This document shows, piece after piece, positions 8,823 to 18,552 of a stretch of DNA of 64,000 bases; positions within the stretch are counted from its first letter, which is position 1, and each line of letters starts with the position of its first letter. Under the pieces are notes generated by a model. The model was not told the DNA's origin. It did not search any database and worked only from the letters and a program-made list of their open reading frames with translations. A program made the position numbers and the translations under genes. The stretch is from Selenomonadales bacterium. Lineage in GTDB: Bacteria > Bacillota > Negativicutes > Sporomusales > UBA7701. The stretch is taken from NCBI GenBank assembly GCA_029975165.1, contig JARKPR010000033.1, positions 1-64,000 on the forward strand. The letters run 5' to 3'.

Positions 8823-10142
8823 ATGAATCAGACGGCGATAGAAGCTCGACACCTCACGAAAATCTACAAACTGTACGACAGTCCCTTCGAACGGCTCAAG
8901 GAATCGATAAACCCTTTCGCCGGCAAACGCCACCGGAATTATTACGCCCTCGACGACGTAAGCTTCACGGTAGCCAAAGGGGAAACCGTCGGCATCATCG
9001 GCAAGAACGGCTCAGGCAAATCCACCCTGCTCAAGATCATCGCCGGCGTGCTGACCCCCACCGCCGGCACGATAGCGGTCGAGGGCAAAGTGGCCGCCCT
9101 GCTGGAACTGGGCGCCGGCTTTAACCCGGAGCTCACCGGCGTCGAGAACATCTACCTCAGCGGCCTCATCATGGGCTACAGCCGGGAGCAGATGGACGCC
9201 AGACTTGCCAACATCGTCGCTTTCGCCGACATCGGCGAATACATCCGTCAGCCGGTCAAGATGTACTCCAGCGGCATGTTCGCCCGTCTGGCCTTCGCCG
9301 TCAACACCAACGTCGGCCCCGACATCTTCATCGTCGACGAAGCCCTGGCGGTGGGAGACATCTTCTTCCAGGCGAAATGCGCCCGGCAGATGAAAAAAAT
9401 GGTCGACAACGGCACCATCCTCCTGTTCGTCAGCCACGACCTGGACGCCGTCAAGAGCCTGTGTCGCACGGCGTTATGGCTGAAGGAAGGGAAAATGCAC
9501 TTCCACGGCGACGCGAAAAGCGTCACCATGGAATATTCGAAAAAAATTATCGAAGAAATAAACTATTGGTCGGCCGATATGCCGGCCGACTGCGCGAATG
9601 CCACGGTGGAAAAGACGCTGGTCGTGGAGGCTTGGGCCGCCGAAACCGATGAATTTGGCGATGACCCCGGACACTTCCGGGCCGGCAACGGAGCCCTCCG
9701 GTTTATGAAAGTGGAGGTTCTGGATAATGAAGGCCTTCCACTGCTGCATACGGCGGAATTCAACAAGGAGATTGCGATAAAATGCTTCGTCCGGATAATT
9801 AAAGACTGTACGAATTTCGCCATCGGCTACCATATCAGGAACAAGCAGGGTCAGGAAATCCTCGGTAATGACACCTACACCGCCGGTACGGACATCTACG
9901 CGCGGAAGTGGAAAAAGGGCGATCAGCTGATAGTGAGTTTCAAGACCAGGCTGCCCCTCCTCCACGGCGTTTATAGCCTGAATCTTCTGGCCTCCGGTTT
10001 TTCCGATCCTGCCTGCCCGACGGACGTGGTATTCCTGGACTGGGTCGAGAACGCCTATGTGTTCGAGATGAAAGTCCGAAGGCCGGCCCCCTTGTTCGAC
10101 CTCATCTACCTTAAGGGGGCGGTGAGCTATGAGGCTTTTTAG
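8823..10142 (+). CDS. Polysaccharide ABC exporter, ATPase with C-terminal glycan-binding extension (Wzt-like)
   Basis: ATPase subunit that powers the exporter with the preceding permease. Of 439 residues, the first 240 or so form the nucleotide-binding domain: Walker A GKNGSGKST (60-68), signature SSGM (149-152), Walker B ending VDE (171-173) and switch His 205. The remaining 200 residues form a beta-rich C-terminal domain like that of Wzt proteins, which recognises the finished glycan's non-reducing end. This implies chain-end-dependent export, perhaps tied to the methyltransferase at 12468. It overlaps the next gene by 14 bases. Confidence 0.92.
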   Translation: MNQTAIEARHLTKIYKLYDSPFERLKESINPFAGKRHRNYYALDDVSFTVAKGETVGIIGKNGSGKSTLLKIIAGVLTPTAGTIAVEGKVAALLELGAGFNPELTGVENIYLSGLIMGYSREQMDARLANIVAFADIGEYIRQPVKMYSSGMFARLAFAVNTNVGPDIFIVDEALAVGDIFFQAKCARQMKKMVDNGTILLFVSHDLDAVKSLCRTALWLKEGKMHFHGDAKSVTMEYSKKIIEEINYWSADMPADCANATVEKTLVVEAWAAETDEFGDDPGHFRAGNGALRFMKVEVLDNEGLPLLHTAEFNKEIAIKCFVRIIKDCTNFAIGYHIRNKQGQEILGNDTYTAGTDIYARKWKKGDQLIVSFKTRLPLLHGVYSLNLLASGFSDPACPTDVVFLDWVENAYVFEMKVRRPAPLFDLIYLKGAVSYEAF

Positions 10143-11253
10143 GCGCCTATTCGCCAGCGGGAGCCTTGTCATCCTCGACGACTACTTCCCCAACCTTTAC
10201 GAAGCCTACAAAATCTCCGAGTACAACCACTATCTGGCAAGCTTCCGTGACTGTCGGATTTACTCCTCCGCGGTCGACTACGACCCTTTCTACGAGCAAT
10301 ATCGGGAAATCTACCCGGGGAACGCGGGCCGGGTGAGCCGGCTCGAATGGGGCGGGCGGTACCGCTGTTCGCTTTTCTACACCATGTTTCTCAACGCCGT
10401 TTACAGCTTTCTGCCGATATTCGAATGCGAACGGACACCCTTCGTTTTCACGCTGTATCCCGGCGGCGGCTTTTGGCTGGACAGCCCGGAAAGCGACGCC
10501 AAACTCGCCGCCGTTTGCGGCTCGTCGCTCATGAAAAAGGTCATAGCCACCCAGAAGGTTACATACGACTATCTCCGCAGAAAAAAGTTCTGCGCCGCCG
10601 GCAATATCGAGTACATCTACGGCGGCGTGCCGCCCCGCCGCTATTTTGACAGCCCGCCGGCAGTCAAAAGCTTCTATAAAAAAGACAAGCAGACCTTCGA
10701 CATCTGTTTCGTGGCCGTAAAATATATGGAAAAGGGCATCGACAAAGGTTACGACACGTTTATCGATGTCGCCTGCCGCCTGAAGGACCTGGCGAACGAC
10801 ATCATGTTCCACGTTGTCGGCAACTTCGGCGAAGCCGATATAGACGTCGGCCCGCTGGCCGGCAGGATCAGATTCTACGGTTTGCGCGAAACCAGCTTCT
10901 TCCCCGGTTTTTTCGCCGGAATGGACCTCATCATCTCACCGCATGTCCCCTTCAAGCTCTTCCCCGGCAATTTCGACGGCTTCCTCACAGGTGGCTGCGT
11001 CGAAGCCGGCTTCTGCGGCGTCGCCGTTTTCACTACCGACGCTTTGGCTTGCAACACCCACTTCGTCGACGGCACGGATATCCGCATCATCAACGCCGAC
11101 GCCGGCGAGATAGCGGCTCTGGCGGCTTACTACCGCGCCAACCCGGCTGAGCTTTACCGGCTCGCCGCCCTGGGCCAGCGGAAATTCCGCCGGGTGTTCG
11201 GCTACGAAGAGCAGCTGGGCAGGCGGGTCAGCCTTCTCCGGCAATATCTTTAG
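10129..11253 (+). CDS. Glycosyltransferase, GT-B fold (GT4-like)
   Basis: Putative glycosyltransferase of 374 residues. The C-terminal half looks like a GT-B donor domain: CFVAVKYMEKGIDKGYDTF at about 195, a FHVVGNF strand, and GGCVEAGFCGVAVFTTDAL where GT4 enzymes bind the nucleotide sugar. The N-terminal half is less recognisable. It overlaps the ATPase gene by 14 bases, so it belongs to the same transcript and probably acts on the same glycan. Donor and acceptor are unknown. Confidence 0.72.
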   Translation: MRLFRRLFASGSLVILDDYFPNLYEAYKISEYNHYLASFRDCRIYSSAVDYDPFYEQYREIYPGNAGRVSRLEWGGRYRCSLFYTMFLNAVYSFLPIFECERTPFVFTLYPGGGFWLDSPESDAKLAAVCGSSLMKKVIATQKVTYDYLRRKKFCAAGNIEYIYGGVPPRRYFDSPPAVKSFYKKDKQTFDICFVAVKYMEKGIDKGYDTFIDVACRLKDLANDIMFHVVGNFGEADIDVGPLAGRIRFYGLRETSFFPGFFAGMDLIISPHVPFKLFPGNFDGFLTGGCVEAGFCGVAVFTTDALACNTHFVDGTDIRIINADAGEIAALAAYYRANPAELYRLAALGQRKFRRVFGYEEQLGRRVSLLRQYL

Positions 11254-11278
11254 GCACCGCAAATCCGTAGCGAGGTGA

Positions 11279-12505
11279 ATGGTCGTGTCCAAGGGGTTTG
11301 CGTATCCCATCTATGTAACAAGGCCTTTGCTGCCGGACCTAAACCGGCTGCAAGCAAAAATGGCCGAGATCTGGGAGTCTAAATGGCTCACCAACTGCGG
11401 CTCGCAACACGCGCGGCTGGAAGAAAGACTGACCGGCTACTTGGGCGTCCCGTGCCTGTCGCTGTTCAACAACGGCACCATCGCCCTGCTGACCGCCTGC
11501 CAGGCGCTGGGCCTGAGCGGCGAGGTCATAACCACTCCGTTTACCTTCGCCGCGACTCCCCACGTCCTGGCCTGGAGCAACATCCGGCCCGTATTCTGCG
11601 ACATCGACCCGCACTCTCTCAACATTGACCCTGCCCGAATCGAGCCGCTCATCACCCGGCGGACGAGCGCGATAATGCCGGTGCATGTCTTCGGCCATCC
11701 CTGCGATGTCGACAGCATCCGGGACATCGCCGACAAGCACCGGCTCAAGGTGGTCTACGACGCCGCCCATGCCTGCGGCGTCGGCCTAAACGGCGTCGGC
11801 ATAGGGAACTTCGGCGACGTCACCATGTTTAGCTTCCACGCCACCAAGCTGTTCCACACCGTGGAAGGGGGGGCGCTTGCCTGCAAAGACGGCTGCCTCA
11901 AAGAAAACTTCGAACTGCTGAAAAACTTCGGCATCCAGGATGAAGACACCGTCCTGCTGCCGGGAATTAACGGCAAGATGAACGAGGTGCAGGCCGCCAT
12001 CGGCCTGCTGGTGCTCGACGAACTGGCCGCCGAACAGGCCAGGCGTAAACGGCTGATAGAGACCTACGCGAATTGCCTGCGGCCGGTCGAAGGCGTCAGC
12101 TTTTACCGGGACCCGATCGGAGTCGACTATAACGGCCAATATTTTGTCGTCCGCATCAGTGAAAAGGAGTTCGGCTGCTCGCGCGACCAGGTCTACGAAA
12201 AACTCAAGGAGTACAACGTCTTCGCCCGCAAATACTTCCACCCCCTCTGCAGTGACTTTCCGTCCTACCGCCGCCTGCCCTCGGCCAACCACGCCAACCT
12301 GCCGGTCGCCGCGCAGGTCGCCCGGGAAGTACTGTCCCTGCCGCTGTTCGGCGAACTGACCACAGCCCAGGTCGAAAAAATCTGCTCCATCCTGGCGAGT
12401 TTCCGGCGGCCGCTCAAAGCGTATCCGCCAGCTTCCCAGGGGAGCTGTGGCAAGGGGGCGGCCGACAGTGGACCAGACGCTGGTAAACTTATATCAAACC
12501 TCTGA
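11279..12505 (+). CDS. DegT/DnrJ/EryC1/StrS sugar aminotransferase
   Basis: PLP-dependent aminotransferase that would aminate a 4-keto or 3-keto dTDP- or UDP-sugar. It has 408 residues, with the PLP lysine in FHATK (Lys190), the ring-contacting Asp161 in YDAAHACGV, and TPFTFAATPHVL as in the VioA/FdtB group. Because rfbB makes the 4-keto-6-deoxy intermediate, a dTDP-amino-dideoxy sugar is a reasonable product, but this is inference. The start is ATG 11279 behind GAGGTG. The 3' end overlaps the methyltransferase start. Confidence 0.87.
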   Translation: MVVSKGFAYPIYVTRPLLPDLNRLQAKMAEIWESKWLTNCGSQHARLEERLTGYLGVPCLSLFNNGTIALLTACQALGLSGEVITTPFTFAATPHVLAWSNIRPVFCDIDPHSLNIDPARIEPLITRRTSAIMPVHVFGHPCDVDSIRDIADKHRLKVVYDAAHACGVGLNGVGIGNFGDVTMFSFHATKLFHTVEGGALACKDGCLKENFELLKNFGIQDEDTVLLPGINGKMNEVQAAIGLLVLDELAAEQARRKRLIETYANCLRPVEGVSFYRDPIGVDYNGQYFVVRISEKEFGCSRDQVYEKLKEYNVFARKYFHPLCSDFPSYRRLPSANHANLPVAAQVAREVLSLPLFGELTTAQVEKICSILASFRRPLKAYPPASQGSCGKGAADSGPDAGKLISNL

Positions 12506-13223
12506 GTTCGCCGAATGGGCCTGGATGCGGCAACTGGAAGAACCGGAGCGCAAAGTGCTCGGCAAATACCTGTTAGCCGGCGCCGACCGGCACATGGCGA
12601 TACTTGACGTGGGCACAGGCGGCGGCCGCTTCCTGGAAGAACTGGCCATGCGCGGCTTCGACCACCTTTTCGGCATCGACATATCGGCCTCACTGCTAGC
12701 GGCTGCCGGCAAACGACTGAGCGTATACCCGGTCGGCGTGAAGCTTGAGCAAATGGACATGCGCGCGTTGACCTACCCTTCCGAAAGCCTCGACTGCGTG
12801 CTGGCCCTCCAGCAGGTCGTCTGCGGCATCGACGACCCGGCCGGACGACGGCAGGCCCTGGCGGAATGCTTCAGGGTCCTGAAACCCGGCGGAATCTTCC
12901 TGTGCAGCGTTCTGGATTACTCGCGCCGGCCGCTGAACCTCCTAGTTTCCTTGATCAGCTGGCCCTTTAAGCTGCTGAAGGGAGAGTTCAGATACATGAG
13001 CTACCAATACCTCCCGCTGCTCAAGTTAGGCGGCTGCTGGAACTGGCAATATCCGTGCCGCCGGCAGCCGTACGCCTACTGGTACCGGCGGTCGGAAATC
13101 CTCCGGGACCTGCGGGCCGCGGGCTTTGTGATCCACGAGACTTTGGCCGCCGAACGGCCGGGCCGCCACCGGTTCGGCCTGTATCTGGCCTGCGGAAAAG
13201 CGACAGGGGGGAAAACGCGGTGA
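12468..13223 (+). CDS. Class I SAM-dependent methyltransferase
   Basis: A 251-residue methyltransferase with motif I ILDVGTGGGRFLEEL, an acidic post-I segment (FGIDIS) and the later LKPGGIFLCSVLDY. I chose GTG 12468 because AAGGGGGC stands about nine bases upstream; the in-frame GTG 12447 has a ribosome site too close to it. It overlaps the aminotransferase by 38 bases and meets the next gene in a GTGA junction. In this setting it may methylate a sugar of the glycan, possibly as a chain-terminating cap read by the Wzt extension. Confidence 0.85.
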   Translation: MDQTLVNLYQTSEFAEWAWMRQLEEPERKVLGKYLLAGADRHMAILDVGTGGGRFLEELAMRGFDHLFGIDISASLLAAAGKRLSVYPVGVKLEQMDMRALTYPSESLDCVLALQQVVCGIDDPAGRRQALAECFRVLKPGGIFLCSVLDYSRRPLNLLVSLISWPFKLLKGEFRYMSYQYLPLLKLGGCWNWQYPCRRQPYAYWYRRSEILRDLRAAGFVIHETLAAERPGRHRFGLYLACGKATGGKTR

Positions 13224-16219
13224 TTTCAAAAGTCAGCGTGATACTGCCCACCTACAACCACGAGAAATACATCGCCCCAAGCATTGAGAGCGTCCTCGGC
13301 CAGGATTTGGCGGACTTCGAGCTCATTGTCGTCGACGACGGCTCGGAGGACGGCACCGTCAAGGTGGCCGAAAGCTTCGCCGACCCGCGGGTCAGGATCA
13401 TAAAATTCGCCGCCAACAAGGGGCTCAGCGTCGCCCTCAACCAGGGCATCGCCGCAGCCGTCGGCAAATACATCGCCATACTTCATTCCGACGACACCTT
13501 CCTGCCGGACAAACTCGGCCGGCAGGTCCGCTACCTGGAGGAACACCTCGGGGTCGGCGCCGTTTTTTCCCACGTCCGGCTCATCGACGAAACCGGCAAC
13601 GAATTCGCGAAAAAAGACCATTACTATTACGGCCTGTTCGACCAGCCCAACCGCACCAGACATCAATGGCTGAACCATTTTTTCCGTCACGGCAACTGCC
13701 TGTGCCACCCGAGCCTCATGATCAGGAAAACCGTGTTCGATACCGTCGGCGGTTACGACGAACGGCTGGCCCTGCTCGAGGATATGGAGTACTGGATACG
13801 ACTGTGTCTCGTCAGCGACATCCACGTCCTGCCGGAAAAGCTGGTCAGATACCGCATCCGGGACTACGATCTCAATGCCAGCGGCCCGCGGCCAGAAACC
13901 CGGATCCGCTGCTCGTTCGAAATGATCCGGGTGCTGCAGCACTATTTGCGATTGAAAAGCGCGGCCGAGTTCGCGGCCATTTTCCCCGAGGCCGGGGTCT
14001 TGGCTAAGGGCAAGGACATGGCCGTACCCTACTGCATCGCCACATTGGCCCTCGGGGTTGATTCGCCCGAGTACCGCTACTTCGCCGTCGATACCCTATA
14101 CAAGCTGCTGGCTGACCCGGCAGTCGCCGAATTTTTGCAGGCGGAGTACGGCTTCACTCATGTCGACCTTATAAAGCTTACGGGGCAGCATGACGTCTTC
14201 AACCTTGTCCAGCCCAGCCTCTCCAAAATATACCTCGACACCGGCAAAGGCTTCAGCGAAGCGGAAAGCCTTTCCTGCGCGGCAAGCATACCCCGGTTCG
14301 ACGTCGAGCTGCCGTTTCCGGCCGCCACCAGGCTGAGAGCCGTACGCTGGGACCCGGCGGAAGGCATTTTCTGCCGAGTGAAAATCGACCGGGCCTCCTA
14401 CCTGGACGGGAGGGGCCGGGAAAAACGATTGAACGACCGCGGCATCCAGGCGAACGGAGTCCGTGAACAAGACGGTTCCTACCTCTTTGCGACCTTCGAT
14501 CCACGCATCGAATTCAAAATCGACGACAAAATCAGCCGGTTCACAGTCCGGGGCTTTTGGGAGCCGCTTAGCTTTGCCGAAGCCGAACAAATCCTCCAGA
14601 AAAAGAACGACCTGCTGCGGAGCCTGGATCAACCTGCTGGCCACGGGCGGTCGATCCTGCCGGTCGGCAGCGGGCTGACAGGCAAGCGTATCGCCATGCT
14701 GGCAACCGGTTATAACGCGATGGCCGGTTCAAAAAAACTTATCGCCGAATTCATCAGGCGTCTGCAAAACCGGGAATGCGTGCTGGCCGTCTCCCACTCC
14801 GACTACCAGCGGGTTCTCGGCGGCACCGAAAAGGTGCTCAGGGCTGAACAGGCGCTACTGGCCGGGAAAAAAGTATCCTATGTGCAGATATACCCGGCGG
14901 AAACGTTTACGGCCTTGCCGGCCGGCGACACCAACCAGATCATCGGCGTGAACGTAGATGGCCAGACCGTCGGTCTGTTGAGCACCGGCCAGCTCGGCCT
15001 GCTGCTGGGCCTGCTGCAGGGCCGCGGCTGCCTAAAGGTCAGGGCTTGCCACATCCATCACCTCAAAGGCTTTTCGCCGCCGGCTGTCGACTCGCTGCTG
15101 CGGCAACTGGGCGGCACGCCTGTGCGCATCTTTCTCCACGACTACTACACTCTATGTCCCCAGTACAACCTGCTGGCCAATGACAGCACGTACTGTGGAG
15201 CCCCTCCGGTCGGCTCGCCGCACTGCCAGAGCTGTACTCATGGGCGGGTGCGCACCATTCATTCGGAAGCCATCGGTAAAATACTGAAAAACACCGGCGA
15301 ATTCATCGCCCCTTCGCCGACGGCGGCCCAAATATGGGGCGGGGCCTATCCAGCCCTTGCGCCGCGAATAAAGGTCATACCCCACCAGATATGCGCAAGC
15401 CGGCCGGCCCGCGAAAACGAGCCGGGCAAACGCCGCATCCGGGTCGCCTATGTTGGCTACCAGGCGGCCAACAAAGGCTGGGAAGTATGGCGCGACCTTG
15501 CCGGCCGCCTGGACAGGCGGTATTACGAGCTCTTCCATTTCGGCAAAACCTCCGACAAGCTGCCGGGTGTGAAACACATACCCGTCCCCTTCCTTGACGA
15601 AGGGAAAAACGCTATGGCCGCCAAGCTCCGCGAATGGGGCATCGACATCGCCTTCCTGTGGTCGGTCTGGCCGGAAACATACTCCTTCACCTTTTTCGAA
15701 AGCATCGCCGCCGGCTGCTACGTAGTCACCGGCAGCGTCAGCGGCAACATCGCCGCCCAGACTGAACAGACCGGGCGGGGCAGGGTATTTGCCGGCGAAG
15801 AGGCGATGTTCGGCTTTTTCCGCGACCTGGAGGGCGTGCGGCAGGTCTTGCGGGAAACCCGTGCGACCCAGCCTCCTGTCGACCTCGTCTTCAACCCGGC
15901 CCTCGGCGAACTCGTGCCGCCCTCGCCGGCGGCAAAAACGCGGCCTGTCACCAGGCGAAAGGATGACAGCAAGGTTTTGCGGCTTTTCGACCAGCAGACG
16001 ACGCTTGTCCGGAAAGTTCTCGCCTTGGACGCGGCGCTGCGGGATGCACGCAGCCCGACGAACGGCAGGCAGGGAACCGAGGAGACTAGCGGCCCGGCCT
16101 CAGGCCCGTGGCGGTCGTTGGCGGCCACCGGGACCGAGGCCGCCAGGGGCTTCATTCGGAAATACCCTTTCTGGCATCGGCATTTGAGAAAACTGATTTC
16201 GTTATACAAGCACAACTGA
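13220..16219 (+). CDS. Two-domain glycosyltransferase (GT2 plus GT4-like)
   Basis: A 999-residue protein joining two transferase domains. Residues 1-270 are a GT2 domain: VSVILPTYNHEKYI, VVDDGSEDGT with the DDG at 39-41, and LHSDDTF at 89-95. Residues about 495-890 form a GT-B domain: VSHSDYQRVLGGTEKV at its start and a C-terminal WPETYSFTFFESIAAGCYV donor-binding helix of GT4 type. About 220 residues of unassigned sequence link them. The start is GTG 13220 in a GTGA overlap. It probably adds two successive sugars. An in-frame extension to 13055 lies inside the methyltransferase and is rejected. Confidence 0.87.
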   Translation: MISKVSVILPTYNHEKYIAPSIESVLGQDLADFELIVVDDGSEDGTVKVAESFADPRVRIIKFAANKGLSVALNQGIAAAVGKYIAILHSDDTFLPDKLGRQVRYLEEHLGVGAVFSHVRLIDETGNEFAKKDHYYYGLFDQPNRTRHQWLNHFFRHGNCLCHPSLMIRKTVFDTVGGYDERLALLEDMEYWIRLCLVSDIHVLPEKLVRYRIRDYDLNASGPRPETRIRCSFEMIRVLQHYLRLKSAAEFAAIFPEAGVLAKGKDMAVPYCIATLALGVDSPEYRYFAVDTLYKLLADPAVAEFLQAEYGFTHVDLIKLTGQHDVFNLVQPSLSKIYLDTGKGFSEAESLSCAASIPRFDVELPFPAATRLRAVRWDPAEGIFCRVKIDRASYLDGRGREKRLNDRGIQANGVREQDGSYLFATFDPRIEFKIDDKISRFTVRGFWEPLSFAEAEQILQKKNDLLRSLDQPAGHGRSILPVGSGLTGKRIAMLATGYNAMAGSKKLIAEFIRRLQNRECVLAVSHSDYQRVLGGTEKVLRAEQALLAGKKVSYVQIYPAETFTALPAGDTNQIIGVNVDGQTVGLLSTGQLGLLLGLLQGRGCLKVRACHIHHLKGFSPPAVDSLLRQLGGTPVRIFLHDYYTLCPQYNLLANDSTYCGAPPVGSPHCQSCTHGRVRTIHSEAIGKILKNTGEFIAPSPTAAQIWGGAYPALAPRIKVIPHQICASRPARENEPGKRRIRVAYVGYQAANKGWEVWRDLAGRLDRRYYELFHFGKTSDKLPGVKHIPVPFLDEGKNAMAAKLREWGIDIAFLWSVWPETYSFTFFESIAAGCYVVTGSVSGNIAAQTEQTGRGRVFAGEEAMFGFFRDLEGVRQVLRETRATQPPVDLVFNPALGELVPPSPAAKTRPVTRRKDDSKVLRLFDQQTTLVRKVLALDAALRDARSPTNGRQGTEETSGPASGPWRSLAATGTEAARGFIRKYPFWHRHLRKLISLYKHN

Positions 16220-16242
16220 CATCGTCCGAGGAGGATTCCTTC

Positions 16243-17394
16243 ATGCACTGCTTCACAAGCATAACGGCCAACTACCTGCCCAAGACCAGACTGCTGGCCC
16301 GCTCCCTCAAACGGCACAATCCCGGCGCCGTCTTCCATGTGGTCTTTTCTGACAGACTGCCGGCGGGATTCGACTTGTCGCGCGAGCCGTTCGACTCGCT
16401 GGTGTCGCTGGACGAGCTGGGCATCCCCGGCCTGAAGGCCTGGATATTTAAACACTCGATTGTCGAACTGTGCACGGCGGTCAAGGCGGACGCCTTCCTT
16501 AAGCTGTTCGCCGCCACCGGCGCAGACAAACTCATTTACCTGGACCCCGACATAGTGGTCTTCAACAGCCTGGAGGAAATCGCCGGCCTGCTGGACCGCG
16601 CAAGCATCATCCTGACGCCTCACCAAACCGTGCCCGAAACGGCCTCCGGCGCCATCGAAGACAACGAAATCTGCAGCCTGCAGCACGGCGTATACAACCT
16701 GGGCTTCCTGGCGGTGCGGCGGAGCGGCGAGGGAATGAGATTCCTCCGATGGTGGCGGGACAGGCTGCGCGACTACTGCTACGCCGACATCGCCAACGGA
16801 CTGTTTACCGACCAGCGATGGATCGATCTGGCGCCGGCCTTTTTCGACGATCTTTATATCCTACGAGACACCTCGTACAACGTCGCTACCTGGAACCTCA
16901 CCAACCGCGAACTGAGCCGGCGACAAGACGGACTTTACGTCGACGGCAGGCCTTTGAAATTCTATCACTTCTCCGGCTACGACTCAGGTGCCTGCCGGAA
17001 CATGATGCAGCGGTTCGCCGCCGGCAACCGCCTGCTCGGCGAGCTGTACGAATGGTACAGCCGGGCGATAGATAACGAGGGGCAGGGGCAACTGGGCCGG
17101 TTGCCGTGCGTATACGCAAGCTTCGACAATGGCGAAGAGATTACCCGGGATCACAGGCTGCTGTACCGGACGAGGACCGACCTCCAGCGGGCCTTCCCGG
17201 ACCCCTTCGCGTCCGGCGACGGCCAGGCCTCTTACTGCCGGTGGTTCCAAAACGAAATCGGCCAGGTACCGCTGGCGTCGTCCTTTGAAGAGAAATGCCG
17301 CCTCCTGGAACGGGAGCTGCGAGCGCTCGTCAACTCACGTTCCTGGCGGCTGACAGCGCCGCTGCGGCGGCTCAAAAGGTGGGTCCCTGTATGA
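16243..17394 (+). CDS. GT-A type glycosyltransferase family protein
   Basis: A 383-residue protein starting at ATG 16243 behind GAGGAGG (16229-16235). It begins MHCFTSITANYLPKTRLLAR and carries the acidic motif YLDPDIVVF expected for metal-dependent nucleotide-sugar binding, then FLRWWRDRL and a KFYHFSGYD segment. This pattern is seen in a family of polysaccharide-cluster transferases related to GT8-like GT-A enzymes. The C-terminal 60 residues are basic and may contact the membrane. It overlaps the next gene by four bases. Its sugar is unknown. Confidence 0.75.
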   Translation: MHCFTSITANYLPKTRLLARSLKRHNPGAVFHVVFSDRLPAGFDLSREPFDSLVSLDELGIPGLKAWIFKHSIVELCTAVKADAFLKLFAATGADKLIYLDPDIVVFNSLEEIAGLLDRASIILTPHQTVPETASGAIEDNEICSLQHGVYNLGFLAVRRSGEGMRFLRWWRDRLRDYCYADIANGLFTDQRWIDLAPAFFDDLYILRDTSYNVATWNLTNRELSRRQDGLYVDGRPLKFYHFSGYDSGACRNMMQRFAAGNRLLGELYEWYSRAIDNEGQGQLGRLPCVYASFDNGEEITRDHRLLYRTRTDLQRAFPDPFASGDGQASYCRWFQNEIGQVPLASSFEEKCRLLERELRALVNSRSWRLTAPLRRLKRWVPV

Positions 17395-18533
17395 ACACGG
17401 TCCCGGTCAGAGACTTGACCGGCCGCAACGGCAGGGTATGGACCGGCCTTCTCCCCCCCGGCAGCCCTCTCTGGCAAAACATGCTGGCGGCGGTGCGGCA
17501 CGACGTTTACCATCTGCCCGAATACTGCGCCCTATGGGCCAGGCGCGAAGGCGGCCGTCCGGCCGCGTTCTTCGCCGAAAGCGACGCAGGCGAACGGTTC
17601 CTGCTGCCCCTAATCGTCCGCCCGGTTCCCACGTGTCTGGCCGGAGGCCCCTTCTTCGACGCCACGTCCCCTTACGGCTACCCTGGGCCGCTTGTAGACT
17701 CGCCCGCCGGCGGTGAAGCCTTTCTGGGTGCCGTTTTGCCTGAACTGGTGCGGCTGCTGCGGGAAAACGGCATCATAAGCTTGTTTTGCAGGCTTCACCC
17801 GTTGCTGCCGGTTCCCGCTGGACCGCTGGCGACGGCCGGAAAACTCGTGAACCACGGAGAAACGGTCTCCATCGACCTCGCGCTGCCGGAGGAAGAGGCC
17901 TGGGGCCAGTATGACCCGGATCACCGCCGGAATATAAGGCGATTTGACCGGGAGGGGCACCGGGCGTTTATTGACGAAGAGTGGCGATATTTCGATGAAT
18001 TTTGCGACTTATACAACCAAACGATGTATAGGTGCAAAGCCGACTTATTTTACCACTTGTCCGGCGATTATCTCGAAGTTTTGCGACAGAGCCTCTCTCC
18101 GTGGATGCGCATGTGCGTGGTCGAAATCGAGGGTCAGACGGCCGCAGCCGGGATAATAACCGAATCCTGCGGGATAATCCAGGGCTATCTGAACGGTACG
18201 AGACAAGAATTCGTCCGCCGAAGCCCGACTTTACTCATGTACGACTATCTTCGCCGCTGGGGCAAAGCCCGCGGCAACCGCTGGTTCCACCTCGGCAGCG
18301 GCGTCGGCGGCCGCCAGGATTCCCTTTTCGATTTCAAGGCCCGCTTCTCGAAGGTCCGCCATCCCTTTCTGACCTGGCGGCTGGTCGCCGACGAAGCGGC
18401 TTGTCGCGCCCTGGTCGCCGAATGGGAAACCGCCGCCGGGATGCCGGCGGACGCGGGCGGCGGCTTTTTTCCGGCCTACAGGAAACCCGCCGGGCAGATT
18501 CTCCCTGCCGGGTGCGGACGGCTGAGCCCGTAA
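17391..18533 (+). CDS. FemAB/GNAT-type acyl- or aminoacyltransferase
   Basis: A 380-residue protein starting in the ATGA overlap with the upstream gene. It resembles the FemAB-like branch of the GNAT superfamily: QYDPDHRRNIRRFDREGH, then GIITESCGIIQGYLNGT, and a closing DFKARFSKVRHPFLTWRLV. In polysaccharide clusters such proteins usually attach an acyl or aminoacyl group to an amino sugar, which fits the two aminotransferases here. The N-terminal 120 residues form a half-domain typical of tandem GNAT folds. The acyl group is not predictable. Confidence 0.78.
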   Translation: MNTVPVRDLTGRNGRVWTGLLPPGSPLWQNMLAAVRHDVYHLPEYCALWARREGGRPAAFFAESDAGERFLLPLIVRPVPTCLAGGPFFDATSPYGYPGPLVDSPAGGEAFLGAVLPELVRLLRENGIISLFCRLHPLLPVPAGPLATAGKLVNHGETVSIDLALPEEEAWGQYDPDHRRNIRRFDREGHRAFIDEEWRYFDEFCDLYNQTMYRCKADLFYHLSGDYLEVLRQSLSPWMRMCVVEIEGQTAAAGIITESCGIIQGYLNGTRQEFVRRSPTLLMYDYLRRWGKARGNRWFHLGSGVGGRQDSLFDFKARFSKVRHPFLTWRLVADEAACRALVAEWETAAGMPADAGGGFFPAYRKPAGQILPAGCGRLSP

Positions 18534-18552
18534 TAACGCGCGGAGGCTGAAC

